NCBI RefSeq assembly: GCF_963082655.1
Contig: NC_081554.1
Span: 46,372,826 to 46,436,825, forward strand
Direction of reading: 5' to 3'
Length of the DNA stretch: 64,000 nucleotides
From: Stomoxys calcitrans
Taxonomy: Eukaryota > Arthropoda > Insecta > Diptera > Muscidae
In this document: positions 18,640 to 30,262 of the stretch, in pieces
How positions within the stretch are numbered: the stretch's first letter is position 1
How the letters are laid out: each line of letters starts with the position of its first letter
The notes under the pieces: model-generated
The model's input: only the letters and a program-made list of their open reading frames with translations
What the model was told of the DNA's origin: nothing
Databases searched by the model: none
Program-made: the position numbers and the translations under genes

Positions 18640-21536
18640 TAGTAGTAAGTAGTAGTAGTAAGGTATCTTTATTCAGATAAATTCGAGAGCTTAATACAAT
18701 TTACATTATTTTACATTTCTAAATTTTGTGAATATTAGTCTGAAAAAAGATTTTACGGCTGTGACAATGTTGTCGTGAGCCGGTGCTAGTAACATTACAT
18801 AATTCCTAATATTATCGATATTCATTTATTATAAGTTTACGATATTGAGTCGCAGACTTCAGGTATGAGATAAGTTTTGGCCAGTCATCTATTTGGTTTC
18901 CATCAAGTATTTCAATAATTTCGGTATGCGTTAGGAATGGTTTTCCAAACACTCGATCTCTGATTTCTCTCAGAATAGGACAGTTTCCAAGGAAGTGATT
19001 TAGGTTTTCCAGCTCCCGGAGATTGCAGAGTGTGCATAGTGCGTTTTCTTCAGTAGCTCCGTTTGTACTGCCGTTTAAATAAATCAAATCGCATCTCGCT
19101 TTTAAAATCCATGTTATCTCCGATTGAGTATAGCAGCCATTCATGTACGATAGGCAGCGTGTATAATCTAGATATTTGTATATCCTAGTGTCACTTTCTC
19201 TTGCCCTTTCAATATTACTGAGTTTACTTGCTTTCTTCAGTTTTAAAGTAAGGCGCATAAAGGTTGATAGCCAGGTGTGTTCCGGTGTGTCGTTGGTAAT
19301 TGGAGTTTCCTCCATTTCCACCAATTGATCGTTAATTGACTTTGCCCAAAATATATTTTTTGATAATATTAATTTGGTTAGAAAATTTGGTAAACGATTA
19401 CTATCGTATTTAAACATCGTGCTATATATATAGTTAAGATGCAATTGTAAGGTATACAAATGGCCGCTTTCCACGTTCGTTTCAATGTCTATTGCATAAT
19501 TTGGGGTGCTTTCTGGTAACTTCAGGATTCGCTTCAGGAAGTATCTTTGTAGCTTGTCCACTTCGTCAAAGCATCCAAATCCCCAAACTTGGGCTGCATA
19601 TCCTTGAATTGACCGACAAACTGCTTGAAAAAGTTTCCATTTCATTTCAAGGTTTATATTATTTTTTTGAAGGAAGTTTTTCCACGTAGAATTTATCGCC
19701 GCTTTTGCTTGTGTAATTCGACTACTGACATGTCGCTTAAAGCTTAGTCTTGGGGTCAGTACAACTCCAAGGTATGTATATTCGGAGACAATCTCAATCT
19801 CTTGTCCTTTGTAGAACCATTTTTCCCTGTCTGACAATCGCCCTCCATTTCTGAAAACCATTATCTTTGACTTGGACATATTTAGTTCCATATTCCATAG
19901 TTTGCAGTATTCTTCCAGGTTGATGATCATGTTTTGCAGGGAATTTATGTCACCCGACAATATTACAATATCGTCCGCGTACATTAATACACGAACGTTT
20001 TTTCCTTCTACATCAATACCTCCTTCTAGATGTTCATGCAGGTCATTTAGGTATAAAGCAAAGAGAAGTGGCGAAAGAAGGCAGCCTTGTTTAACGCCAG
20101 ACACTGTTTCGAAATCCTGTGAGAGTTCTTCTCCGTTCCATATTGTGCATTTTGTGTTTTGGTAAATGGCTTCTATCATATTTATAAATTTGGATGAGAC
20201 TCGGTTAAGATAAAGCTTGTATATCAATGATTTTCTGCAGACCTTGTCGAAAGCTGCTCGGAAGTCAACAAAAAATGCATAGACTTTCTTCTTTTCCGCT
20301 AATTTTAAACTTACTATTGCAACTATGTTGTACACATTGTCCGCTGTGCAGTAATTTTTCCGGAACCCTGCCTGATATTCTTCCATTATTTGGTTTTCTT
20401 CAACCCATGACGTGAGCCTATAATTCAGGATGCCCATCAGAATTTTTGCAGCTGTGTTCATAAACGATATAGCTCTATAATTACAAGGATCATTTATATT
20501 TCCTTTTTTATGAATTGGGTAAATTATAGATCTTATCAGCGACTCATCAATAATGCTGTTGTCATAGAAGTTTGTAAAAACTCGCGCCACTTCAACAAGG
20601 AATTGCTCTGATGCGTTCACATAGAACTCATATGGAATCCTGTCGTCACCAGGAGCTTTATGAGGTTTTACTCTACCTAAGACATGTTGTATATCTGTTA
20701 CTGTGATTTCTCTATCTAGATATGCATCTAAAATTAGCGGTTTCGCGTACTGTATGTCTTGAGACATTTGAGTAGGATTCAGAAGGTCGCAGAAATAGTC
20801 TCTGAACATTTCTGGTGTTATAGCGTTTCCAATTCTATGTTCCTTGTTATTAATCTTTTTTGCTAAATTCCACCATTCCTTTGTGCAGTTTGTCCTTTGA
20901 ATTTTGATAGACAAACGGTCATAATATGCATGCTTAGCCGATAGACAAACTTCTCTTAATTTTTTCTTAGCTTGTATATATTCATTTTTATGCTGTATTG
21001 TGTTTGACTTTCGGTATTTATTTAAGCATTTATATGCTTTTCTCTGGGCCCAATAACAACTAAGATTAAACCAAGGATTTTTTTTTAAGAGTGAGTGCTT
21101 TGGGGGTTTTTTTTCTGATGACGCCTTGATAATGTTATTTAGGTCTTTGATACCAACCACAGTTTCTCGCTCATTAATTCTTTCCAAATTTGCGTTAAGC
21201 TTGTTTCGATATATGTTTTTGTTTTGCTGATTCCATATTAATTGCGGGAGTAGGCTTAGCTTGCAATAATTGTGTTGTAAGGAATGTATTTTTAGCTGTA
21301 GGGCGATAGGTAAGTGATCTGACCACGGCATTTCCTCTACTCGAAAACTATCAACATTTTCCAAAATGGCGCTGGAGACCGCACAGAGATCAATGACCGA
21401 AGAGCCTACCGAATTTATAAATGTGAAATTTCCTTGTTCATCGCCTTCAGTTCGCCCATTCAGAAGAAACAAACCAATGTCATTGCAGTACTCAATGTAC
21501 GCCTTCCCTTTCCAATCAGCTAATTTGTCTTTAGAT
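18640..21536 (-). CDS. Non-LTR retrotransposon (LINE) endonuclease C-terminus plus reverse transcriptase
   Basis: One uninterrupted minus-strand frame runs from the 5' truncation at 21536 to the stop at 18812. A TTG near 21472 is not a real start, since the frame continues upstream as WKGKAYIEYCNDIGLF. First come the last ~60 residues of an APE-type endonuclease (SSVIDLCAVS, WSDHLPIALQL). The polymerase follows with KPHKAPGDDRIPYEF, PIHKKGNINDPCNYR, YAFFVDFRAAFD (catalytic Asp), GVKQGCLLSPLLF, VLMYADDIVILSG (YADD at about 19970-19982), MSKSKIMVF and YTYLGVVL. Near the C-terminus is a putative zinc-binding CTLC...HFLGNC. No RNase H domain was recognised. The ~170-bp 3' UTR ends AATAAAGATACC plus a (TAC)n tail. 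The open frame suggests recent insertion, but it lacks ORF1 and most of the endonuclease. The clade is not certain (jockey/I-like). Confidence 0.92.
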
Positions 21537-21549
21537 TATGCCCCCATAG
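21537..21549. repeat. Right target-site duplication of the 2.9-kb LINE
   Basis: Exact 13-bp repeat of 18627-18639. Both lie in a family B sequence (ATGCCCCCATAGCAGCTAT) that is continuous if the LINE and one duplicate are removed. Confidence 0.88.
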
Positions 21550-22648
21550 CAGCTATATCGAAATAGGGTTCGAATTGGGCCGAATTCGGCTCGAAAATTG
21601 AGTGGTCTACGCCTTTTATGGGTCCAAACCCTTAAATCGAGAGACCGGTCTATATGCATCTATATTCAAATCTGGACCGTATAGACCGATTGTCCGATTA
21701 AGGGTCTTAGGCCAATAAAAACCAAATTTTTTATCCGATTTTGCTGAAATTTGGGACAGTGAGTTGTGTTAAGTCCTTTGACATCGTTCGTTAATTTGGC
21801 ACGGATCGGTCCAGATTTGGTTATAGCTGCCATAAAGACCGATCCTCAGATTTAAGGTCTTAGGCCCATAAAAGCCACATTTATTATCCGATTTTGCTGA
21901 AATTTGGGGCAGTGAGTTGTGTGAAGCCCCTCGACATGCTTCGTCAATTTGGTCCAGATCAATCCAGATTTGGTTATGGCTGCCATATAGGCCGATCCTC
22001 CGATTTAGGGTCTTAGGCCCATAAAAGGCGCATTTATTGTCCCATGTCGCCGAAATTTGGGACAGTGCGTTAAGTTAAGCCCCTTGACAAACTTCTGCAT
22101 TATGGCACAGATCGGTCTAGATTTGTATATAGTTGCCATATAAGCCGATCTCTCGGTTTTAGTTTTTTGGGCCATAAAAACCGCATTTATTGTCCGATGT
22201 CGCCGCAATTTGGGACAGTGAGTTGTGTTAAGCCCTTCGACAGTCTTCTTCAATCTTACTCAGATCGGTTCAAATTTGGATATAGCTGCCATATAGACCA
22301 ATATATCGATTTAAAGTCTTGGCCCCAAAAAAGGCGCCTTTATAATCCGATTCAACTGAAATTTGACACATTGACTTATGTAAGGCTTTCGACATCCATG
22401 TTGTATATGGTTCAGATCGGTTTATTTTAATATATATAGTTACTAAAAAGACCAATACTTTTGTTATATACAATTGAACAATGACTTGTACCTATTAGTA
22501 TTTGGTCCGAATCGGATCATATTTCGATATAACTGCTATGGGACATAAGGTATGCAATTTTCACCGGATTTTGATTAAAGGTGGTTTACATATATACCCG
22601 AGGTGGTGGGTATTCAAAGTTCGGCCCGGCCGAACTTAACGCCTTTTT
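21550..22648. mobile_element. Family B elements in inverted orientation
   Basis: Positions 21550-21690 continue the minus-strand family B copy interrupted by the LINE. From about 21691 the units run in plus orientation with exact 153-bp spacing (GCTGCC-type block at 21825, 21978, 22131, 22284). The end is GAGGTGGTGGGTATTCAAAG, hairpin TTCGGCCCGGCCGAA, CTTAACGCCTTTTTACT. Two partial copies thus face each other. Confidence 0.75.
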
Positions 22649-22679
22649 ACTGTTGCCTAAATAGGGATATCGGGCAAAG

Positions 22680-22756
22680 AACTTGACAAATGCTATCCAT
22701 GGTGGAGGGTATATAAGATTCGGTCAGGCCGAACTTAGCACCTTTTTACTTATTTT
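22680..22756 (+). repeat. Family A hairpin-end remnant
   Basis: ATCCATGGTGGAGGGTATAT, hairpin with one mismatch (TTCGGTCAGGCCGAA), CTTAGCACCTTTTTACTTAT. Only the last ~75 bp of the element remain. Confidence 0.7.
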
Positions 22757-23475
22757 AAGTTAAAATTTTAATTATTGTATTTATTTTTTTCAATACTTAT
22801 ATGCAATGTGTCTCACTATGACCTCAAATCAACTTCAAATTTAATGATAAAAACTTATTTCAATTGCATTGTAATAATTTTATGTGCGTTTTTCATAGCA
22901 TTCCCATAAATTCTTGCCATCATTATAGTAAATCAAAATGTAAATATCACGACATTTACTGAAGCAATCGCAGCCATAGATATAACAACCATCATCGTCA
23001 TCGCCAACATAATCTATATCTAATTAAGCATGAATGTATGGTTATTATATATATCCCCAGGCTGTGAACAATGAAGTAAAGTGTATCAGCTATCAAAATG
23101 ACTGCTGATTAACGTTAAGCGTTTAACCATAATGCGAGCAAAATAATCTTGTCAGCAATAAAGATAATATCGTTGGCATATGCGTCATTATCTCAGTCTC
23201 ACAAAGAACATGCCCATGTCAGCGACAAATGGTTCCAATATCAGAGTATCACTAATGTCAATTGAAACATAATGTATAGCCTACTATGAGTGTAACCTCT
23301 TACATATATATTTGGGGAGTTATAATTACTCGTATATTGACGAGCTAAATGGAAATTAAATTATATTTATATAAACTTGATGTTAAGCACATTGCATATG
23401 GTTATCGTTGGTCTAAATAAAAATTGTGAAGAAATTTAGTTCATCTATCAAACTGTTATTTAAAAGGTAGAAACA
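22757..23475. other. AT-rich spacer without recognisable features
   Basis: Unique AT-rich DNA with no coding signal or terminal repeats seen. Confidence 0.55.
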
Positions 23476-24180
23476 ACAAGTAAAAGCATGCTAAGTTCGG
23501 CAGGGCCGAATCTATTATACCCCCCACCATGGATCGCATTTGTGGAGTTCCTTGCCCGGTAGCTCTTTTTAGGCAAACAAAAGATTATAATTGTTGTGCT
23601 ATTGGAGTTATATCAAGTAATGGTCCGGTTCGGACCATAAATTACTTGAAGTTTGAAGACCATAGTAGAAGTCATTGTGTAAAATTGCAGCCAATTTGCA
23701 TGAGAATGACACCCTTTAGGGGCTCAAAAAGTAAAATCGGGAGTTTGGTTTATATGGGAGCTGTACTTGGCATAGTTATTGCAAGACAAAAGAAAACACT
23801 TTATGCAAAATTTCACCCAATTGGATAATAACTGCGTCCCCTAGAGGCTCAAGAAGTCAAGATCCCCGATCGGTTTATATGGCAGCTATATCAGATTATG
23901 AACCGATATGGACCATACTTAACACGGTTGTTGGAAGTCATAACAGAACTTTTCATGCAAAATTTCAGCCAAAATCGGACTAATGGGAAGTATTTGTGCC
24001 AAATTTGAAGCGCCTATCTTCGCTCCTTCGAAAGTTAACGACCTTTCTACAGCCAGACGGACCGACATGGTTAGATCGACTTAATGTCTCATGACGATCA
24101 AGAATATAAGTAATTCATGGGGTCTTAAACGAATATTTCGAGATGTTACAAACGGCATGACAAAGAATATATATTATTGG
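23476..24180 (-). mobile_element. Family A HINE-like element, shortened
   Basis: ACAAGTAAAAGCATGCTAAG, hairpin with one change (TTCGGCAGGGCCGAA), ACCCCCCACCATGG, two to three units, CAGCCAGACGGACCGACATG with the microsatellite nearly lost, and GATCAAGAATATAAGTAATT. It abuts an oppositely oriented partner. Confidence 0.7.
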
Positions 24181-24900
24181 TCCTCTCGACATTCTGAGTC
24201 GATCTAGCCATGTTCGTCCGTTTGTCTGTCGAAATCACGATAGCGATCGAACGCGTAAAGCTAGCTCCTTGAAATTTTGCACAGATACTTAATATTGATG
24301 TAGGATTGTAAATGGGCCATATCGGTTCAGATTTAGATATAGCTCCAAATTAAAAACGAAGTCCCAATTTGACTTCTTTTTTGCATGTAGTGCTCTGTTA
24401 TGACTTTCAACAACTGTGACAAGCAGGGTCCAAATCGGTCTATAACCTAATATAGCACATTTAAACCGATCTCCCGATTTGACCTCTTGAGTCCTTAAAA
24501 GTCGCAAAATTTGGCACACATTTTGCATGCGGTGTTTGATTTCGACTTCCAACAGCTGTGCCAAATACGGTCCAAATCACCGATCACCCGATTTGTGTCC
24601 TTGATCGTCTGGAACTCGCAATTTTTGTCCGATTTAGCTGAAGTTGAACATGTAGTGTTCTGTTATGATTTCCAACAACTATGCAAAGTACGATCTAAAT
24701 CGATCTTTAACCTGATATGGCTCTCATATCAATCGATCCCCGATTTGACTTCGTGAACCCTTACAAGCCGCAATTATTGTCCGATTTGGCTGAAATTTTG
24801 CATGCAGTGTTTTGTTACAACTGCCAACAACTGTGCCAAATGTGGTGGTGGGTAGCCAAAGTTCGGCCAGGACGAACTTAATGCCTTTATACAATACTTA
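24181..24900 (+). mobile_element. Family A/B-type HINE-like element, inverted partner
   Basis: It starts in the conserved block (TGAGTCGATCTAGCCATGTT, CGTCCGTTTGTCTGTCGAAA). Family A-like units follow with TCCCGATTTGACTTCTTTTT and a family B-like end: GTGGTGGTGGGTAGCCAAAG, damaged hairpin TTCGGCCAGGACGAA, CTTAATGCCTTTATAC. Confidence 0.65.
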
Positions 24901-26457
24901 TTTTTTGTATCAATTTTTAGCAGAACACATCGAAATATCCATTCCCGACCCTATAAAGTATGTATTTTTCGGTTCGTTGTAAAATTCAAAGTCCCTCTGT
25001 CCGTCCGTCCGTCTGTCCGTCTGTCCGTCCGTCCGTCCGTCCGTCGTCTGTCCGGCCGTCCGTCCGTCCGTCCGTCCGTCTGTCCGTCCGTCCGTCTGTC
25101 TGTCCGTCCGTCCGTCTGTCCGTCCGTCTATCCGTCCGTTTGTCTGTCCGTCCGTGTGTCTGTCCATCCGTGTGTCCGTCCGTGTGTTCGTCCGTCTGTC
25201 CGTCCGTCTGTCCGTCCGTCTGTCAGTCCGCCTGTCCGTCCATCCGTCTGTCTGTCTGTCCGTCCATCTGTCCGTCTGTCCGTCCGTCTGTCCGTCCTTC
25301 TGTCTGTCCGTCAGTCCGTCCGTCTGTCCGTCCGTCCGTCTGTCCGTCCGTCTCTCTGTCTGTCTGTCCGTCGGACCGGCCGTTCGGCTGTCCGTTCGTC
25401 CGTCTGTCTGTCCGTATGTCTGTCTGTCCGTCCGTCTGTCCGTCGGTCTGGTCCTTTGTCTGTCCGTTCGTCTGTCCGTCCGTCCGTGTGTCCGTCAGTT
25501 GTTATCACGCTACGGTCTTTAAAAATTGAGATATTGAGTTCAAACTTTGCACTCGTATTTCTTCCATACGCAGGTTAAGTTCTTGAATGGGCCACATCGG
25601 ACTATGTTTGGATTTAGCTGCCATATGGACCAATCTGGCGATGTACGGTCTTAAGCCTATAACAGGCGCCAATTTCGCTGAAATTTGGCATTGTGAGTTT
25701 TGTTAGGCCCTTCGGCATCCTTCTTAATTTTGGCCCTGATCGGTCCAGATTTGGATATAGTTGTCATATAGACCGATTCGCCGACTTAGGGTCTTTGGAT
25801 ATAGATGCCATATAGACCGATCTCTCGATTTGAGGTCTTGCTTACATAAAAGGCGCATCTATTGTCCGATTTTGCCAAAATATGGGACAGTGGATTGTGT
25901 TAGGTCAGTCGATATGCTTATTTAATTTGGCCCAGATCGGTCCAGATTTTGATCTTCATCGATCTTCAGATTTAGGGTCTAGTGACCAAAAAAGGCGCAT
26001 TTATTCTCCGAATTTTGAAACAGTGGTTTGCAATTCGGGCCTTGTCATCAGACCCAAATATGGTGTATATCGGACCATATTAACATATAGCTGCCATATA
26101 GAGCGACATGCCGATTTGTAGGGTCTTAAGCCTATAACTGGCTCATATATTACCGGGTTATGCTGAAATTCGGAACAGCGAGTTTTATAAGGACCTTCGA
26201 TATCCAAACTAAAAATGATCCAGATCGGAATATACTTGGATATAGCTGCCATATAGACCGATCTGGCGATTTAGGGTCTTTAGCCTATGACAGGCGCAAT
26301 TATAAGCAAATGTCGGTGAAATTTCGTACTTCGAACTGTTACTTGCATAGAGCTTCTCGGCAACTGAACCAAATATGATTAAGATAGGACTATATTTGGA
26401 TATTAATATGCATACAGTAGTGTTATAATAAATGTGTCCATGGTGGTGGGTATCAAA
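24901..26457 (+). mobile_element. Family B HINE-like element with expanded microsatellite
   Basis: The left end holds ACACATCGAAATATCCATTC and GACCCTATAAAGTATGTATT, the mini-me-type block. A very long GTCY array follows (24997-25498), then GAGATATTGAGTTCAAACTT, family B units (ATAGCTGCCATATAGACCGA) and a closing ATGGTGGTGGGTATCAAAAG near 26440. The left subterminal repeat and the 3' hairpin are not recognisable. Confidence 0.7.
24997..25498. repeat. Giant (GTCC/GTCT)n tetranucleotide array
   Basis: About 500 bp of almost pure GTCY tetramers with scattered GTGT and ATCC variants. Other copies in the window carry only about 20-70 bp of this repeat. Long open frames rich in Ser-Val-Arg-Pro or Asp-Gly-Arg-Thr arise on both strands and are artefacts of the repeat. 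Confidence 0.95.
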
Positions 26458-26600
26458 AGTTGTCCTTTGAGAAAATGTTATTGAAATATTGTCTTTAGAT
26501 AAAGTTTTACTGAAATTTTGTCTTTAAGGAAAGTTTGATTGAAATTTTTTCTATAGGGAATTCATTGAAATATTGTCCTGAGAGAAAGTGTCAGACAAAA
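26458..26600 (+). repeat. Degenerate ~30-bp tandem repeat
   Basis: Four to five imperfect units of the form GAAATTTTGTCTTTAAGGAA / GAAATATTGTCCTGAGAGAA lie between a family B end and unique DNA. Confidence 0.55.
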
Positions 26601-27490
26601 TTTTTGAACATTGAAAAACATTTATATGGACTTTTAGTTGTTCTAAAATATCCGTGAATTTGTTGCAAATGACATTTAATTAGGTTATGAATGCCAAGAG
26701 TTTAGTTTACTTTTAAGGCCTTAATTCGTATGTGCGCATGAACCGCATGCAGTACGAGTATACACGATATTGTCATAAAATGAGAAACAAAGCCGCTGTC
26801 GACAGTCCACTTCTAGAGACACTACAGAGGGGCTTGTGTTGCGTAGTTTTTGCAATATGTTGTCATTGTACAGCAAAACATGATGTATTTCCTCTTCAAT
26901 ACAATAAATTTTATTAAACAATTACATATCTCAGAACCAATAAACTTTTCTATTTTATTGATTTCCTGTACACACTTACAAATAACACAAAATGTAGTTG
27001 TATGTTGACAATTTCTAACAACTAACAACTATCTATGGCACACCATTTGTGGGTGCTTGAACATAAGTATGCGTGGATGTTGTATGAACATGAGTATAAA
27101 CATAAGCTCTTATGCTGCTCTGTATCACAACTGTATTATGTGGTATTAGAACTTGCACTAGTACTTAGGTACAGGGTATTACTTGGGGGTTAATGCATTT
27201 TTTGATCAACTATTATGGGGATAATAATAATCTTGTCATTACGTTTGTAACTTTGCTTAACGAGATCCAGTCTTAAAAATCAATCTGGTGATTGTCGCGA
27301 TTTGTAAATAGGTTGGTAAAGTTAGAACGAAGATGACGGCAATACCTTAGGCATCTTGACATTTTCGTATATCATTAAATCCTTGGCTTGATTTTTCTTT
27401 TCCTCTCAGCTATGTTTACTCAAAAGCCTATTTTGTTATACTTCTTCATCCTAACCCTGTTCGAATATAAACCTCTTAGTTGCCTGAAAG
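26601..27490. other. Unique spacer
   Basis: No supported gene or repeat. Several short reading frames occur on both strands without recognisable motifs. Confidence 0.5.
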
Positions 27491-27499
27491 AAACTTAAA

Positions 27500-29200
27500 T
27501 CCAGTACCCTATTCCTTCTACTTTTACATAATGGATGGATTTATGGACAATGTCTAATGAGGAAACACTAGAACTACTCGTTGATACACATTTCCCGGGA
27601 AATTCTCCAACGGACAACGTGGGGCCAGAAGAGGTTGTCACTGGTATGCATTTGTCGGAGGCTATTAGGGAAATTGTGTCTGAGCCGAAAATCCTTTGAG
27701 CGATAAGAAGTTTGGACTCCTTTAAGTCGCCTGGCCTTGATGATGTATCGCTGGTTGAATTACAAACTGTGTCTGATAGACTGGTTCCCTGGCTTAGGGA
27801 GATATACTCTGCTCGTATCAGAATGTCATATATATAATTGTGGGATGAAGGGACGAGAAGGTCATTTTCATTCCGAATACAGGAAAACCCTACCACATAA
27901 AGGCTAAAGACTTTGTCAAATTAGTCTGTCATCCTTTCTGCTGAAGACTCTTGAGAGGTTGATAAAAACATATCTTAGGGCAAAGATCTCGGAGATCGCC
28001 TGTCGCGGCAGCAGCATGCATATAGTAAAGGCAAATCCACTGAAACAGCCCTTCACGACCTATTCGGCTACATGGAAGGTTCTCTCGCTGTCAAGGAATA
28101 TACAATGATAGCATTTCTTTACATTGAAGGTGCTTTCAATAATTTTAAATAGACGTCAATCGTGATGGAGTTGGAGTTTCTAGGCACCAACTCTACCATA
28201 AGAAAATTTATTAATAACTTATTTACTAAAGGATGCATTACGGCAGGCTTGGGATATGTGGATCTAAAAAGATGGAACATCAGATGAACTCCTTAAGGAG
28301 GTGTACTGTCTCCTCTACTTTGGAATATAGCCATTAACAATAAATTATTGTCTCTGGAAGAAAAAGGTGTAAAAGTGGTCGCGTGTGCTGATGAAGTGGC
28401 AATAGCGATTAGGGGAAAGATTCTCAGCACTCTTAGAGATATACTTCAGGAAGCTCTACTTGCAACAGCGAGGAGGTGCAACAGCGAAGTGGTCTACCGA
28501 AAGTGTTCTAGGCGCCAATCCGTGCAAGACAGAAGTAGTTCTTTTCAGCAGGAGATACAAGTTGCCTACAGTGGACCCTGTCTCCATGGGAGGAGAGAAT
28601 GTCCCATTTAAAGAAAGTGCAAAATACCTGGGTGTTTTGCTGAACAAGAAATTGAACTTCAAATCCAATATTTTGAAAAGGGCAAGAAAGGCAACTCTTG
28701 CCCTATACACCTGCAAGAGAGCCATTGGCAAAAGTTGGGGATTTAGACCGCGTGTCATGCATTGGGAATATACTGCAGTTGTCCGACCTATTATGCTATA
28801 TGGTTGTTGTTGCTGTAGCAGTGTGTTGTACACTGATGTGGCAGCCCTTGCCGATGAAGGACTCCATCGGGTCAATCCGGTTCGTGCAACCGGCTGCCTT
28901 GGGGTTGCTATATGGTGTTGTGGTGTGGTGGACGGCGCTTCAAAAGTCCACCTACCGGTAAATAATCAACCGGATCCAAAGGATGGCTGGTTTGTGCATC
29001 ACAGCCGCACTGAGGACGACACCATCCGATGCACTGAGTTAATTGCTACATCTTGTGGGGTTTTTAAAGCGATCTGGATGATTCAATGGTAGGAACTAGA
29101 AGGCATCTTCCTTCTTCTTCCTCCTCCTGTGATATCACAATCGATGAAAACGTCTAAGTGTATCTCATGGTAGACTGCCACTTAAACCTAACCTAATCTT
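27500..29200 (+). pseudogene. RNase H-type LINE (jockey/LOA-like), dead copy 1
   Basis: Translation in shifting frames gives DTHFPGNSPTDNVGPEEVV, SFKSPGLDDVSLVELQ, YSKGKSTETALHDLFGYMEG, YTMIAFLYIEGAFNN (motif A, its first Asp replaced), VKVVACADEVAIAIRG, ANPCKTEVVLFSRRYKLPT, SAKYLGVLLNKKLNFKSN and RPRVMHWEYTAVVRPIMLYG. The YADD active site reads CADE, so catalysis is lost. Multiple stops and frameshifts occur. After the thumb region a deletion joins directly to the 3' UTR, which ends GTAGACTGCCACTTAAACCT. Clade assignment is from the motif style (RNase H is seen in the related fragment at 33.0-33.4 kb). Confidence 0.85.
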
Positions 29201-30262
29201 AGGGGTCAATAATTCAAATTAGGAGATCGGATTATATGGGAGCTATATCAGGTTATAGGCCGCTTGGGACCGTACTAAACACAGTCGTTAGGAGTCATAA
29301 AAGAATATTATGTGCAAAATTTCAGCCAAATAGGACAGAAATTGCGGCTTGTAAGGACTCAAGAAATCAAATCGGGAGATGGGTTAATATGGGAGCTATA
29401 TAAGGTTATAAACCGACTTGGCCCGTACTTGGTACAGTTGTTGGGAGTCATAACAAAACACTATATGTATAATTTCAGCCAAATCGGACAAAAATTGCGG
29501 CTTGTAAGCGCTCAATAAATCAAATCGGTAGAGGGATTTATATGGGAGCTATATCAGTTTTTGGAAAGATTTTGGCCGTACTTCGATCAGTTATTAGAAG
29601 TCACAACAGAACACTAAGTACCAAATTTCAGCCAAATTGGGTAAGCATTTCGGCTTCTAAGGGTTCAATTAGTCAACTCCGGAGATCGGTTTATATGGGA
29701 GCTATATTTGGTTCTTCACCAATTTGGACCGTATTTGGTTCAGTTATTGGGTGTCATAACGGAACACTTCGTGCTAAATTTCAGCCAATTAGGAGAAAAA
29801 TTGCGGCTTGTAAGGGCTCAAGAAATCAAATCGGCAGAAGGATTTATATGGGCGCTATATCAGGTTATAGACCGATTTGGACTGTATTTGTATCAGTTAT
29901 TAGAAGTCACAACAGAACACTATGTGCAAAATTTCAGACAAATCGGGCAAAAATTTCGTCTTGTAAGGGCTTAATAAGCCAAATCGGGAGACCGGTTTAT
30001 ATGGGAGCTATGTCTAAATTTGAACCGATGTGGTTAATTTGCAATCCCCAACGATAATCATCAATACTAAGTATCTGAGCATAATTTCAAGCGGCTAGCT
30101 TTATGCGTTCGAACTCTATCGTAACGGACGGACGGACATAGCTAGATCGACTCAGAACGTCGAGACAATCAAAAATATATATACTTTATGGGGTCTTAGA
30201 CGAATTTTTCAAAGTGTTAAAAACGGAATGACGAGATTAATATTAGACCAGATTAGGCATAA
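29201..30262 (-). mobile_element. Family A subfamily with exact 153-bp units
   Basis: Units contain ATGGGAGCTATATCAGGTTA, ATTGCGGCTTGTAAGG and TCAAGAAATCAAATCGG. The AGCT-type block recurs at 29241, 29394, 29547, 29700, 29853 and 30006, exactly 153 bp each time. The microsatellite (AACGGACGGACGGACATAGC) is at about 30123-30142, then ATCAAAAATATATATACTTT. The hairpin end at the left is missing. Since 153 is divisible by three, long repeat-encoded reading frames occur. I do not regard them as genes. Confidence 0.78.

Noticed and set aside
24960..25578. Long reading frames on both strands across the tetranucleotide array
   Set aside because: They are purely products of GTCY repetition (Ser-Val-Arg-Pro or Asp-Gly-Arg-Thr runs), with no complexity and no gene context.
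29542..30057. 171-codon reading frame with ~51-residue repeats in family A units
   Set aside because: The unit length is divisible by three, so any open frame continues through the array. Overlapping frames are equally open. Kept only as a testable side point of the 153-bp finding.
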